From Fictibacillus nanhaiensis (GTDB taxonomy: Bacteria; Bacillota; Bacilli; Bacillales; Fictibacillaceae): 64,000 nt of DNA. The position numbers and the translations under genes are program-made. The stretch lies in the NCBI RefSeq assembly GCF_019801215.1, contig NZ_JAHVJO010000001.1, positions 1,240,001-1,304,000 on the forward strand, written 5' to 3'. The stretch's first letter is position 1; every line of letters begins with the position of its first letter. Shown piece by piece: positions 51,447 through 60,847 of this stretch. A model generated the notes under the pieces. The model was not told the DNA's origin, made no database searches, and saw only the letters and a program-made list of their open reading frames with translations.

Positions 51447-51716
51447 GCGATGATAAAGAAGAGTACATGATGAGAAGCTTATAGAGAGCCTGTGGGTGGT
51501 GGAAACAGGCAGTGAATTGTCATGGAATGGGCTTTAGAGCATTCTGACCGAACCTTGTAGTAGGCTCAGACGTGTAGATGTCCGCACGATATAAATGGAC
51601 AGCGTATCGGAATTCCTGTACGTATTGAGTGATTTTCATTTTTATTTGAGAATTATAAGGGTGGCACCGCGGTCCATTCGTCCCTTGCATGAGGCGACGA
51701 GTGGGCCTTTTTATAT
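51447..51716 (+). promoter_or_regulatory. T-box riboswitch of trpS
   Basis: The leader has the T-box sequence AAGGGTGGCACCGCG (51658-51672) and an AGAGAGC...GTGGGTGGTGGAAAC distal stem-I region. The specifier TGG in GGAATGGGC (51528-51530) reads tryptophan. The TGGC in the T-box bulge pairs with tRNA ending GCCA, matching tRNA-Trp discriminator G. The terminator GGTCCATTCGTC...GACGAGTGGGCC-TTTTTAT (51671-51713) follows. Uncharged tRNA-Trp is expected to prevent termination and raise trpS. Confidence 0.93.
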
Positions 51717-51743
51717 TGAATTTAAAAGAAAAAGGAGAGATGA

Positions 51744-52736
<993 letters not shown>

Positions 52737-52784
52737 CATGAGACCAGATTTACGAAGATGAACTCTTCTACTATATGTACAAAA

Positions 52785-52820
52785 TAAAAACCAGCGGAGT
52801 CTACAATCCGCTGATTTTTT
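52785..52820. terminator. Bidirectional terminator trpS / yjbA
   Basis: CAGCGGA-gtctacaa-TCCGCTG followed by seven T, with A-rich left flank. Confidence 0.88.
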
Positions 52821-53566
52821 TAATTAACGTGCGTACCATTTTCAAGTTCCCAGATCTTTTCAAAGTACGGCTGGCCTTTCACTAGCCGTTCGCACATATC
52901 TAAATGCTGTTTTGACCAACCACTCTTTAATTCGCAATACAGAGCTTCCCATGCCTCGTCAAATTCCATTCTTTGAATCTTCCCATACTGTTCAGGCATC
53001 CACTCTGTGCACCAATATCTCATTTCCGCTGCATTCTTTGTTGAATGAAGTTGATCCAGCGCCATGAAGAGAAGCTGCTTCAACTGTCTTTCTTTTCGAG
53101 TTAACCCTCTCATGATGTCAGGATTCGGAGATAGAATGTGATATTCCTTGCTCATTTGTTTTGCGCTAAACGTGTAAATCTTTGTTTCTGTCTGTTCAGC
53201 CATCTCAAAAACTAATTGTTCTTGTCGTGGAATGAGTCTGCTTTTTCGGATTGGAATTCTGTATCCCATCGTATCAATGATTAATGATTTTTTCTCGTCC
53301 GTAATGATAAAGCAATGTTCGAGCTGTACACGCTGGTTGTTCTTTCTCACATACGCTTTTTGATGCACTTCTTCTAATAGAGCATCTGGGAGATCATTTA
53401 AATCATTTTCAATGTAATGGAAGAGTGTAGATTCTATTTTAATAATGGGTACTTGGTCCAACAACTCTATATAGTCGTCTTTTCGCCATTCATGAAACTC
53501 ACAAACGTTATAGCCGTTCTCCTCTCCTTCAAACCAGTTGACCCAAACATCACGTAAGTATAACAT
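52820..53566 (-). CDS. yjbA: YjbA-family protein (DUF3603)
   Basis: A 248-residue protein beginning [21 protein letters not shown], which is the conserved start of YjbA. The middle has [12 protein letters not shown]. The C-terminal half is helical with [14 protein letters not shown]. Neighbour of trpS in B. subtilis too. No catalytic motif known. Confidence 0.85.
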   Translation of the reverse strand: MLYLRDVWVNWFEGEENGYNVCEFHEWRKDDYIELLDQVPIIKIESTLFHYIENDLNDLPDALLEEVHQKAYVRKNNQRVQLEHCFIITDEKKSLIIDTMGYRIPIRKSRLIPRQEQLVFEMAEQTETKIYTFSAKQMSKEYHILSPNPDIMRGLTRKERQLKQLLFMALDQLHSTKNAAEMRYWCTEWMPEQYGKIQRMEFDEAWEALYCELKSGWSKQHLDMCERLVKGQPYFEKIWELENGTHVN

Positions 53567-53659
53567 TTGTACCCCTCACTTTTTTACCGATTTGTATTTA
53601 AAATCAGTATAGTCAGAGGTTGTCCATTTTATTCTAAAATAAGGCAATTTACCTGCTGA

Positions 53660-53702
53660 AAAATAAAACCCCGTTCTCATAAAGAAAACAGGGCTTTAGA
53701 TA
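53660..53702 (-). terminator. Terminator of fabH-fabF
   Basis: On the minus strand AAAGCCCtGTTTTC...GAACgGGGtTTT followed by ATTTTTC. Moderate hairpin. Confidence 0.6.
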
Positions 53703-53704
53703 TA

Positions 53705-54943
53705 TTATTCTTCTATTTTTTTAAATACAAGTGTTGCGTTATGGCCGCCAAACCCAAGTGAATTACTAATTACAGCCTTCACTTCAGCCTGTCTTGCTTT
53801 GTTCGGTACATAGTCAAGATCACACTCTTCATCAGGTGTTTCATAATTGATCGTCGGAGGTAAAATACCTTCTTGAATCGCTTTTACAGAAAAGATTGCT
53901 TCAATTCCGCCTGCGGCACCTAACAGATGTCCTGTCATCGATTTTGTTGAACTTACAGGAATTTTATAGGCTTGGTCTTTAAACAATGCCTTTATAGCTG
54001 CTGTTTCGAACTTATCATTATAATCCGTACTCGTTCCATGAGCATTAATATAAGAGATGTCTTCTAATGATAAACCGGCATCTTCAATGGCTTGTTTCAT
54101 GGCACGAACTCCGCCTTCTCCACCTGGAGCTGGCTGTGTAATATGATGAGCGTCACCAGTTGCACCATATCCAACAATTTCAGCATAAATCTTTGCACCG
54201 CGTTTTTTAGCAAATTCATATTCTTCAAGAATTAATATACCAGCACCTTCTCCGATAATAAAACCGGTACGGTTCTTATCAAAAGGACGACTCGCTGTGT
54301 TTGGGTCTGGATTTGTAGACAATGCACCAGCCTGACAGAATCCAGCAAGTGCCATGTCCGTAATCGGCGCTTCTGTCCCACCTGTTACCATAACATCTGC
54401 GTCACCACGCTGAATCACTTTAAATGCATCACCAATCGAGTTTGCGCCTGAAGCACAAGCCGTTACGGTACATGAGTTCATTCCTTTAGCCCCAATCGTA
54501 ATGGAAACTTGACCGGCTGCCATATCAGGTATCATCATCGGTACAAAGAAAGGACTCACACGTCTAACACCTTTTTGTTCAAAAATCCGGAACTGCTCTT
54601 CATGTGTGTCCATACCGCCAATTCCAGATCCAATCCAAACACCAACTCGTGGTGCAATGTCTTCTGTGATCTCTAACTCTGCATCTTTAACGGCCATAAG
54701 GGAAGAAGCGACAGCAAATTGAGTAAAACGGTCCATTCTGCGCGCTTCACGTTTATCCATAAATTCTTCTGGATTAAAATCAGTTGCTTCTGCCGCTACT
54801 TTTACCGGAAATTTGTCTGCGTTTCTTCTCGTTAGCGGACCAACACCGCTCTGACCTTCAACAATCTTTTTCCATGATTCTTCTACACTGTTTCCAAGAG
54901 GAGTTACGGCTCCCATACCAGTTACGACTACTCTTTTTTTCAT
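53705..54943 (-). CDS. fabF: Beta-ketoacyl-ACP synthase II (FabF)
   Basis: A 412-residue condensing enzyme for chain elongation. The catalytic triad is Cys163 (T-A-C-A-S-G-A), His302 (N-A-H-G-T-S-T) and His339 ([11 protein letters not shown]). Full length for FabF. Read 42 nt after fabH and under the same FapR-type operator. Confidence 0.97.
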   Translation of the reverse strand: MKKRVVVTGMGAVTPLGNSVEESWKKIVEGQSGVGPLTRRNADKFPVKVAAEATDFNPEEFMDKREARRMDRFTQFAVASSLMAVKDAELEITEDIAPRVGVWIGSGIGGMDTHEEQFRIFEQKGVRRVSPFFVPMMIPDMAAGQVSITIGAKGMNSCTVTACASGANSIGDAFKVIQRGDADVMVTGGTEAPITDMALAGFCQAGALSTNPDPNTASRPFDKNRTGFIIGEGAGILILEEYEFAKKRGAKIYAEIVGYGATGDAHHITQPAPGGEGGVRAMKQAIEDAGLSLEDISYINAHGTSTDYNDKFETAAIKALFKDQAYKIPVSSTKSMTGHLLGAAGGIEAIFSVKAIQEGILPPTINYETPDEECDLDYVPNKARQAEVKAVISNSLGFGGHNATLVFKKIEE

Positions 54944-54985
54944 TGTAAAACCAACTCTCCTTTATTCATCATGTTGGATGATGTG

Positions 54986-55918
54986 TTATCTGCCCCATCG
55001 AAGTGCTACAGCTCCCCAGGTTAATCCTCCACCAAATCCAACGAGTACGATTGTATGATCTTCTTTTATTTTACCATCTTTCAACGCTTCTTTTAACGCC
55101 ATCGGAATGGAAGCAGATGATGTATTTCCAAACCTGTCTATCGTGACGATCATTTTTTCTTTTGGAAGTTCTAAACGTTCTCTAGCTGCTTCCATGATTC
55201 TAATATTTGCCTGATGCGGGATTAAATAGTCAACATCTTCCTTTGCAAGGCCAGCCTTATGCACAACGCTTAAAGACGACTCGCCCATTTGCCTAACCGC
55301 GAACTTAAAGACTTCACGTCCGTTCATATGAATAAATTCATTCTGATACAGATGTTTTGCACCTGTTCCATCTGACCCCAATTCAAAGGAAAGAATTCCT
55401 CTGCCATCACTAACTGCTGATAAAACAACTGCACCCGCACCATCCCCAAATAACACAGCTGTGTTGCGGTCTTTCCAGTCTGTAACTTTGGAAAGCTTCT
55501 CTGCGCCTACCACTAATACGTTCTTATATGTTCCCGTTTCAATGAACTGTTTTGCTACAACGGTGCCGTATATAAATCCAGCACAAGCAGCACTCACATC
55601 CATCGCTACCGCATTTTTAGCTCCCAAATAGTCTTGAAGGAGACAAGCAACAGATGGAAAGGGATTATCTGGTGTCACAGTGGCTACAACGATTAAATCA
55701 ATGTCCTCACCAGTAATTCCAGCATCTTTTAATGCTTCTTCTGCAGCATATCTTGCCATATGAGATGTTGTCATTGATTTTTCTGCAATTCGACGTTCAA
55801 CGATTCCCGTACGAGTTCTGATCCACTCGTCATTCGTATCTACCATTTTTTCCAGGTCGGAGTTCGCCAGAATTTTTTCTGGGATATAACTACCTATCCC
55901 AATGATTCCTGCATTCAT
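54986..55918 (-). CDS. fabHA: Beta-ketoacyl-ACP synthase III (FabH)
   Basis: A 310-residue initiator condensing enzyme that joins acyl-CoA with malonyl-ACP. The triad is Cys112 (S-A-A-C-A-G-F), His235 (P-H-Q-A-N-I-R) and Asn265 (G-N-T-S-S-A-S). Position before fabF matches fabHA of B. subtilis, whose product favours branched-chain primers. GGGG lies before the ATG. A FapR-type site is upstream. Confidence 0.96.
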   Translation of the reverse strand: MNAGIIGIGSYIPEKILANSDLEKMVDTNDEWIRTRTGIVERRIAEKSMTTSHMARYAAEEALKDAGITGEDIDLIVVATVTPDNPFPSVACLLQDYLGAKNAVAMDVSAACAGFIYGTVVAKQFIETGTYKNVLVVGAEKLSKVTDWKDRNTAVLFGDGAGAVVLSAVSDGRGILSFELGSDGTGAKHLYQNEFIHMNGREVFKFAVRQMGESSLSVVHKAGLAKEDVDYLIPHQANIRIMEAARERLELPKEKMIVTIDRFGNTSSASIPMALKEALKDGKIKEDHTIVLVGFGGGLTWGAVALRWGR

Positions 55919-55963
55919 AACATTACCCCTTTGGCTGTAATTTTAAAAAAGTTTATATCAAAT

Positions 55964-55982
55964 ATTATGACCTGGTACTAAT
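55964..55982 (-). promoter_or_regulatory. FapR-type operator upstream of fabH-fabF
   Basis: ATTAGTACCAGGTCATAAT on the minus strand closely resembles the fabI site (ATTAGTACCAAGTCCTAAT). It lies 46 nt before fabH. Confidence 0.75.
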
Positions 55983-56107
55983 TTTATGTTAAATGAAGGA
56001 TTTTGTCTAGTTAAATGTGTTTTCTTTCACCAATGCAGGGCATAGGGCATATCCTGTATAGAAGAAAAATGTAAGTTTGGTGAAATTGATATTAGGAGTG
56101 GTTCTAC

Positions 56108-56419
56108 ATGTACAATCCTCAAGATAGGCAACAGCCAATGTATCCTCCGCAGTTTCCTGGACAGTATCCGATGGGCCATGGACAGCAGCATCGACAAATG
56201 CAGCCTGGCATGCAGCATCCTCAAGCCTTTGGCGCACAAGGATTCAGACAACAAATGCCAATCCCGTTTCAGCAGCCACCCTATCCGCGCCCATTTTTAC
56301 ATTCTTTCAGAACGCAGGAAGGTTCACTTGATTACAATAAGATCTTTGCCGTTATTGATCAATCGGTAAAAGTTGCTCAACAGATCTCACCTATTTTTTC
56401 TGCGTTTAAGAAGAAGTAA
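56108..56419 (+). CDS. YppG-like proline/glutamine-rich protein
   Basis: A 103-residue protein. The first 65 residues are Pro/Gln/Met/His-rich (Y-N-P-Q-D-R-Q-Q-P-M-Y-P-P). The C-terminal 35 residues form a predicted helix (G-S-L-D-Y-N-K-I-F-A-V-I-D-Q-S-V-K-V-A) ending in F-K-K-K. This two-part layout is typical of the YppG family, whose members are thought to be spore or coat-associated. TAGGAGTGG precedes the ATG. The family assignment is by composition and tail only. Confidence 0.65.
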   Translation: MYNPQDRQQPMYPPQFPGQYPMGHGQQHRQMQPGMQHPQAFGAQGFRQQMPIPFQQPPYPRPFLHSFRTQEGSLDYNKIFAVIDQSVKVAQQISPIFSAFKKK

Positions 56420-56452
56420 AAAAAGCCAACCGGAACAGGTTGGCTTTTTTGA
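56416..56452. terminator. Bidirectional terminator YppG-like / comZ
   Basis: AAAAAAGCCAACC-ggaaca-GGTTGGCTTTTTT. Confidence 0.92.
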
Positions 56453-56460
56453 TTCTCAAA

Positions 56461-56643
56461 TTATTGATTTTCTTCTTTACCAAGATCATAGGCATCATTC
56501 ATTACATTCATTAAAAGCTGAAGCATCGGCTGAATATCTTCCATACCGATCTCAATCCCTTTTTGTTCTAAAAAAGCTTTCGCTTCTGGTAAATGCGACA
56601 TTGCAATCTGCATAAATTTCATATTACGTTCGTTGTCCATCAT
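56461..56643 (-). CDS. comZ: Late competence regulator ComZ
   Basis: A 60-residue helical protein: M-K-F-M-Q-I-A-M-S-H-L-P-E-A-K-A-F-L-E, then I-Q-P-M-L-Q-L-L-M-N-V-M-N-D-A-Y, typical of ComZ. In B. subtilis ComZ dampens comG transcription. ATG 56643 follows AAGGTGG by 8 nt; the earlier GTG overlaps that signal. No med gene is present upstream, unlike B. subtilis, where med and comZ form one operon; the upstream gap instead holds repeats. Confidence 0.85.
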   Translation of the reverse strand: MMDNERNMKFMQIAMSHLPEAKAFLEQKGIEIGMEDIQPMLQLLMNVMNDAYDLGKEENQ

Positions 56644-56799
56644 CACGAATTCCACCTTTTTTATGTATACTTTTTAAGCATGACTCTTTTTTATTATAAT
56701 GAAAAACCGTCATGAGTTGAAACTATTTGTTATTCTGTATGGTTTTTTACTGAGTCTGTCCACTTTCTTCATACATTAGCCTAGTGGGTCTGTTGAAAA

Positions 56800-56887
56800 G
56801 TGGAGTGAGACTCTTATTGACACAAAGGGTCAAGGAGGTTCACCGCCCGCTCCACGGAAAGCGAGCATCTGTAACGGAAATCAACCA
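56800..56887 (-). repeat. Bacillaceae interspersed repeat, copy 1 (truncated)
   Basis: This shares more than 80 nearly identical bases with the copy at 56941-57066, from GTGAGACTC to GGAAATCAA, with only a few substitutions. It continues into CCACATACAAGAGCAACAATC, which also matches 24.16 and 32.59 kb in reverse. The region 56644-56799 before it holds no gene or recognisable site. Confidence 0.85.
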
Positions 56888-56940
56888 CATACAAGAGCAA
56901 CAATCATTGGGGGAACAGCTTTCCAACAACTTTCATTACG

Positions 56941-57066
56941 TTGATTGAAGTGTAAGATGGGAGACTCCAGTGGGAATAGTGGGACAGGTGAGACTCCTAT
57001 TGACACAAAGGGTCAAGGAGGCTCACCGCCCGCCCCACGGAAAGCGAGCATCTGTAACGGAAATCA
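56941..57066 (-). repeat. Bacillaceae interspersed repeat, copy 2 (complete)
   Basis: The unit is bounded by TTGATT...AATCAA. It contains nested hairpins: GTGGG/CCCAC outer stem, GGTGAG/CTCACC middle, CTCC-TTGAC/GTCAA-GGAG inner. I know very similar non-coding elements (with GCTTTCCG, CGGGCGGTGAGCC and GGTCTCACCTG cores) from many Bacillaceae genomes. No ORF or transposase. Confidence 0.88.
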
Positions 57067-57167
57067 AGAACAACAAGAATTGTCCCTGTAAAAATTATTA
57101 AGTTTCATTCAAAACTAGTTATGAATTCGTTCACTCCTGGATTTTTTATAGCCAAATGCCTCCATTT

Positions 57168-57216
57168 AAAAAAAGGCGAGGCCATCAGCGTTGAACAGCT
57201 GTGGCTCACCTTCTGC
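57168..57216 (-). terminator. Terminator of epimerase gene
   Basis: AAGGtGAGcCACAGC-tgttcaac-GCTGaTGGCCTCgCCTT on the minus strand, followed by TTTTT. Confidence 0.8.
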
Positions 57217-57217
57217 T

Positions 57218-58123
57218 TTAGATACCATTTGAATTTGAATCTGTTTTTTTATTTTTAAAATGAAGAATCTGTTTTTGTATGCCTTCTTTAATCTTTGTTT
57301 TTGCCCGAAATCCAAGTTCTAGTTCTGCTTTCTCCCCTTTGATCTTCATCTTTCTTTTCTCAGTAAACGTTAGCTTTTCAGCTTTTAATTCTGTAAGTCC
57401 TTCTAGCCACTGATTTGGATTACCGCTTGAAACATTATAAATTTCATTTTTGGCAGATGATTTCCCCGCTAAAAATAGTGCTTCTGCAGCGTCTTCAACA
57501 AAAAGTACATCTTCTGTAACGGAATCTTTTAATATAGAGTCCCGTGGATGATCTTCTGGTTCTTCAATGGAAATAAGCTGATGGTACGTGTTATGGTCAG
57601 GCTGCCCTGGGCCGTATACGGTAGGCAATCTCATTATGATAAACGGAAAACCGTTTTGCTCTGCTAATTGTTTGACCATGTTTTCTTCCGTTAATTTGAT
57701 CAAACCAAACAACGATTCGGGATTTTTAGGTGAGTGCTCAGATATCTCTCCTTGCCTCTTACCGTACACATCGTATGATGATACATAGATTAGCTTTGTT
57801 TGAACGGTAGCAACGGACGCTATTTTTTTTAAAACTCCAACATGTCTTTGTACGGCATCCTCAATATTTTCCCAAGGTTCTGTTGGTTTTACAGAGCATG
57901 CCAAATGAAAAATCACATCACAGTCTTGTGTGTATGGCTTTAGATCTGTGTCGTTAATTTCATATGGCAGGTATTGAAAACCGGCATGACGTCCAATAAA
58001 GTCTATACGATCAGGTGAGTCTGACATATCAATGCCAACTACCTCAATTTCTTCATCCAACAACCGGCTGCACAAATGAAAACCAATAAATCCTGCTGCT
58101 CCTGTCACGAATGCCTTTTTCAT
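57218..58123 (-). CDS. NAD-dependent epimerase/dehydratase family protein
   Basis: A 301-residue extended SDR. The NAD motif is T-G-A-A-G-F-I-G-F-H, followed by V-S-S-Y-D-V-Y-G-K-R. The usual active Tyr in Y-x3-K is replaced: the aligned segment reads L-F-G-L-I-K-L-T-E-E-N, i.e. Phe for Tyr before the Lys. If that alignment is right, the protein may bind NAD without the usual proton-transfer Tyr. It is in the place of yjaV in B. subtilis. Substrate unknown. Confidence 0.75.
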   Translation of the reverse strand: MKKAFVTGAAGFIGFHLCSRLLDEEIEVVGIDMSDSPDRIDFIGRHAGFQYLPYEINDTDLKPYTQDCDVIFHLACSVKPTEPWENIEDAVQRHVGVLKKIASVATVQTKLIYVSSYDVYGKRQGEISEHSPKNPESLFGLIKLTEENMVKQLAEQNGFPFIIMRLPTVYGPGQPDHNTYHQLISIEEPEDHPRDSILKDSVTEDVLFVEDAAEALFLAGKSSAKNEIYNVSSGNPNQWLEGLTELKAEKLTFTEKRKMKIKGEKAELELGFRAKTKIKEGIQKQILHFKNKKTDSNSNGI

Positions 58124-58202
58124 GTATGAGCCTCCAGTATCATTTTTCTCTTCATATTATCCTATGGGAGAAAACTAGAGAATACGATACTTTTTTACAT
58201 AT

Positions 58203-58240
58203 AAAAACCTCATCGCCGTTTTTTACGCACAATGAGGTCA
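58203..58240 (-). terminator. Terminator of pseudo-hydrolase gene
   Basis: ACCTCAT...ATGAGGT (58206-58239) with a long loop; minus-strand T-rich flank TTTTTATATG. Confidence 0.65.
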
Positions 58241-58978
58241 TAATACTTTTTCATTTTCTTTGAAAAATTTATGAAATGCCCTTGCTGGATTGAATGTATT
58301 TTCAGGGACATGAATAGATAAAGATAAGGGGGCATTTATTTCAAGCCGTCTTTTTTCATATGCTCGGCTATGATCATTAAAATGGAAGGAAACACCTCTT
58401 GCAGCATGCCAAATTTTTGCGGGAGTTTTTGCTTTATAGTCTGTTATAGGTGGGAGACAATCGATAAGAGAAGGAACTTCATTTTCAGACACGTTGTAGG
58501 AAAGGCTTAATTCTCTAACAAGTCTTTTAAAGAATAATCGATTTTGTCTTTCATGGTGAAAATGATGTCTCAAATCAAAGCAAGGGTTAATAAAAAGACT
58601 TGAACGGATGCATTCTTCCAAATCCTCCATAAGCCGCAGTGCTGCCAATGCACCCATACCCTCTGCTATTACATGTATTCGAGGATTCAATATTTCATGC
58701 TTCATCACATAATGATACAGCCTTTTGGCTAGGGTGACGGCTTTTGGACTTCCCCAGTGCCGACCATATAAGTTAGAATAAAATATCGTATAGCCTTCTT
58801 TTTTGAGGGATTGGATGAGATGGGCGCGTTCAGTGTTTTGTTTCCAAAGACTCGTATGAGCGTCAACGTAGTGGCTGCAGTCACCGATGATCAGGATGGC
58901 AAAACCATTCGGCCGCTGCGGAAGATGAATAATATTCCATTGATTGTCTATTTGGAAAGTGCGTTTTTCGATACTCAC
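58238..58978 (-). CDS. Alpha/beta-hydrolase-like protein lacking the nucleophile
   Basis: A 246-residue alpha/beta-hydrolase fold protein in the position of B. subtilis yjaU. The strand-elbow reads H-V-I-A-E-G107-M-G-A-L-A-A-L where active enzymes have G-x-S-x-G, so the nucleophile Ser is Gly. The rest of the fold appears present, including F-I-N-P-C-F-D-L after the sixth strand. It is probably a non-catalytic binding protein. Start codon with a GGGGAG-type site. Confidence 0.65.
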   Translation of the reverse strand: MSIEKRTFQIDNQWNIIHLPQRPNGFAILIIGDCSHYVDAHTSLWKQNTERAHLIQSLKKEGYTIFYSNLYGRHWGSPKAVTLAKRLYHYVMKHEILNPRIHVIAEGMGALAALRLMEDLEECIRSSLFINPCFDLRHHFHHERQNRLFFKRLVRELSLSYNVSENEVPSLIDCLPPITDYKAKTPAKIWHAARGVSFHFNDHSRAYEKRRLEINAPLSLSIHVPENTFNPARAFHKFFKENEKVL

Positions 58979-59056
58979 ATTTCTCCCCTCGCATTAAGCT
59001 TTTCTTAACTAATGTATGCAGAGGGAAAATTTTAGATAAAGTTATCTGCCTATGTT

Positions 59057-59167
59057 TTACGAATTGAGCTCTTTTTTTAACTGTTCTAACGCTTCTTTAC
59101 CTTCTGGTGTAAGATTCTTCTCATCCTGTTCTTCCAACGCCTTAAGTTCCTCCCACTTTTGTTCCAT
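59057..59167 (-). CDS. 36-residue acidic helical peptide
   Basis: M-E-Q-K-W-E-E-L-K-A-L-E-E-Q-D-E-K-N-L followed by T-P-E-G-K-E-A-L-E-Q-L-K-K-E-L. It is likely one or two amphipathic helices. ATG 59167 is 7 nt after AGGGGGT; in-frame codons further upstream have no ribosome site. I do not recognise a family. Confidence 0.55.
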   Translation of the reverse strand: MEQKWEELKALEEQDEKNLTPEGKEALEQLKKELNS

Positions 59168-59402
59168 AAAATGACCCCCTAAAAAAATGTTCAAAGGTGT
59201 TCGTACCATATAGTGTTGGTTTATGTATTTCTTTCTTTGTTTATGATGGGCATTCCTGTTAAGCTTGAACATTTTATGAAATTTTTTAATATTTGTAACG
59301 TTGTACCTGATAATTTCATGAAAGAATCTTTTCCTTTGTCTAAACTTTTGTTACTATACAGAAGGGAAAAGAATTCGTTTACATAAAGAGGTGAATGTGG
59401 GC

Positions 59403-59582
59403 ATGCGTTATATTTGGACATTAATCTGGTCTTTATTGTTAAGTAATATGATCTTTTATGTATTGGTCTCCATGCAAGGCGGAACATTCGATTTAGTAAA
59501 AGCTTCGATCTTTGGAGTTATTTTTACAGTAATCATTTCCGTTCTTGGTGAAGTTTTACCATCTAAAAGTGAAGAGATTTAA
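59403..59582 (+). CDS. yjzD: DUF2929 membrane protein YjzD
   Basis: A 59-residue protein with two transmembrane helices: M-R-Y-I-W-T-L-I-W-S-L-L-L-S-N-M and A-S-I-F-G-V-I-F-T-V-I-I-S. It ends with an acidic tail. The start M-R-Y-I-W matches YjzD of B. subtilis. ATG 59403 follows AGAGGTG by 9 nt; two in-frame GTGs upstream overlap that signal. Function unknown. Confidence 0.85.
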   Translation: MRYIWTLIWSLLLSNMIFYVLVSMQGGTFDLVKASIFGVIFTVIISVLGEVLPSKSEEI

Positions 59583-59583
59583 A

Positions 59584-59612
59584 GAAAACCCGGTCATTAG
59601 CCGGGTTTTTTT
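59584..59612. terminator. Terminator of yjzD / yjzC
   Basis: AAACCCGG-tcattag-CCGGGTTTTTTT between convergent genes. Confidence 0.88.
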
Positions 59613-59613
59613 A

Positions 59614-59793
59614 TTATGGTTTTCTTTTGTATGTCCATACCCGGTTATGATTTGCCGTTTCAGGAAAACGGTCACCAGCTGACAAATGTATTTGCCTCGG
59701 GTCATTGACCATGCTTCCTGTCTCTCCTACTTCAACATACATACCATTATTCGGTGCTTTTTGACCATGTTTAAAGTGTCTATGCTGTCCCAT
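59614..59793 (-). CDS. yjzC: YjzC-family small protein
   Basis: A 59-residue protein beginning M-G-Q-H-R-H-F-K-H-G-Q-K-A-P-N-N-G and containing E-V-G-E-T-G and L-S-A-G-D-R-F-P-E-T, as in YjzC. AAAGGAGG is 8 nt before the ATG. Function unknown. Order yjzC-yjzD as in B. subtilis. Confidence 0.85.
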   Translation of the reverse strand: MGQHRHFKHGQKAPNNGMYVEVGETGSMVNDPRQIHLSAGDRFPETANHNRVWTYKRKP

Positions 59794-59849
59794 TTGATAT
59801 GCCTCCTTTCTCTTATAGGTTACCCGCGCTTTGCACGATAACACTTGCT

Positions 59850-59881
59850 AAAAAAAAGAAAAGATTCACATCTTCTTTTTT
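59850..59881 (-). terminator. Possible terminator after the 108-residue gene
   Basis: AAAAAAGAAaAGAT-tcac-ATCtTCTTTTTT, A/T-rich and therefore weak. Confidence 0.5.
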
Positions 59882-59894
59882 AAAATTTCTTCTC

Positions 59895-60221
59895 TTAAAA
59901 AGCTCCATTTACTCCTGCAACAGCTTGAAGAGGAAACATACACCTATAGAGCTGATAGCCTGTTACGTGGTATTGGGCTTCTGGATTTCGTGTTTCTTCT
60001 TTTTGGTTTTCAACATAAGGAATGGCAAAATATACATTCTGCTGATCAACGTGTTCAATAAATCCGGTATAAGTCATGCCGTCAATCAACATTAACTGAA
60101 CGTGCTGGTTTTTATTTTTCATACACGTTTTATAGATTTTTTTGAATGGTGAACGTCCCATCCCGAGTGGTGACTGTCCTGAATGACCAGAACCGCTAAA
60201 CTGATGTGGTTGTGGATACAT
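59895..60221 (-). CDS. Hypothetical 108-residue protein, Sm/LSM-like strands
   Basis: A Pro/Gln/Gly-rich N-terminus (residues 1-28) precedes a small beta domain: V-Q-L-M-L-I-D-G-M-T-Y-T-G-F-I-E-H-V, Q-N-V-Y-F-A-I-P. This pattern recalls the Sm-like fold, but no firm homology is claimed. AAAAGGAGG lies before the ATG. It sits next to yjzC. The N-terminal composition is similar to coat-associated proteins elsewhere in this window. Confidence 0.6.
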   Translation of the reverse strand: MYPQPHQFSGSGHSGQSPLGMGRSPFKKIYKTCMKNKNQHVQLMLIDGMTYTGFIEHVDQQNVYFAIPYVENQKEETRNPEAQYHVTGYQLYRCMFPLQAVAGVNGAF

Positions 60222-60427
60222 AATACCCCCTCCTTTTAACCTATCCTATTCAAAAGGAAACGAGTTGGTACAATGTCCATGTCATTGTTGAAAAAGGGAA
60301 TGATGGGTCTCAGAGAGAAAGTGTTTATGAACGATGTAAAGATATGCGCAGTAAAGTACCCATTCATCACCTTATCAGTTAATAAAAGAAGGAGTTTATG
60401 ATATCACAGTAAAAAGGAGAACATAAT

Positions 60428-60583
60428 ATGCTTGAACTTGTGGGAATTTGTGAGCGCTGCAAGAAAAAATTGTACTGTTTAGATGGCTTCTTTCAAGGTG
60501 AGGTAGCTGAGAATGGCAACCTCTACTGTATGTCTTGTATGAATAGTGTTAATGAAATGAAAAAGGAAATTGACACCGAATGA
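60428..60583 (+). CDS. 51-residue protein with two CxxC pairs
   Basis: A short ORF starting M-L-E-L-V-G-I-C-E-R-C-K-K-K-L and with Y-C-M-S-C-M about 24 residues later: a zinc-ribbon layout. AAAAGGAG is 7 nt before the ATG at 60428. Its stop lies in the hairpin that terminates the molybdenum cofactor operon from the other side. Family unknown. An upstream ORF of 41 codons (60282) lacks a ribosome site. Confidence 0.65.
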   Translation: MLELVGICERCKKKLYCLDGFFQGEVAENGNLYCMSCMNSVNEMKKEIDTE

Positions 60584-60595
60584 ATGTCAATTTCC
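60567..60595. terminator. Terminator of moeA-mobB-moaE-moaD
   Basis: GGAAATTGACA-ttcattcgg-TGTCAATTTCC, followed on the minus strand by TTTTTC. Confidence 0.85.
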
Positions 60596-60607
60596 TAAAT
60601 TTGAAAA

Positions 60608-60847
60608 TCACCCACCGCTTACCGGTGGTATGAATGCAATCGTATCTCCTGCTTTTACGATATCCATTTCTTCGGCATATTCTTCGTTAACCGCTATCAA
60701 ACAATGATCGATACCCTTCAAATGTCCGATTTCTTCTTTAAATTTCTTTCTAACCTGTTCTACAGATGCAGGCAAATCCATCTCGATCTCTATTTTTTGT
60801 GTACCTGCTTCTTGAGCAAGGTTTGCAAACAACAATATATGCACCAT
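60608..60847 (-). CDS. moaD: Molybdopterin synthase small subunit MoaD
   Basis: A 79-residue ubiquitin-like protein ending in the essential S-G-G tail (P-P-V-S-G-G). The C-terminal glycine carries sulfur as thiocarboxylate for molybdopterin formation. The start directly follows the moaE stop. Last gene of the operon. Confidence 0.93.
   Translation of the reverse strand: MVHILLFANLAQEAGTQKIEIEMDLPASVEQVRKKFKEEIGHLKGIDHCLIAVNEEYAEEMDIVKAGDTIAFIPPVSGG

Noticed and set aside
56700-57170. Insertion sequence
   Set aside because: No transposase ORF; the similarity is limited to a short structured non-coding element.
60282-60407. 41-codon ORF upstream of the CxxC mini-gene
   Set aside because: No Shine-Dalgarno sequence and no recognisable protein features; probably chance.
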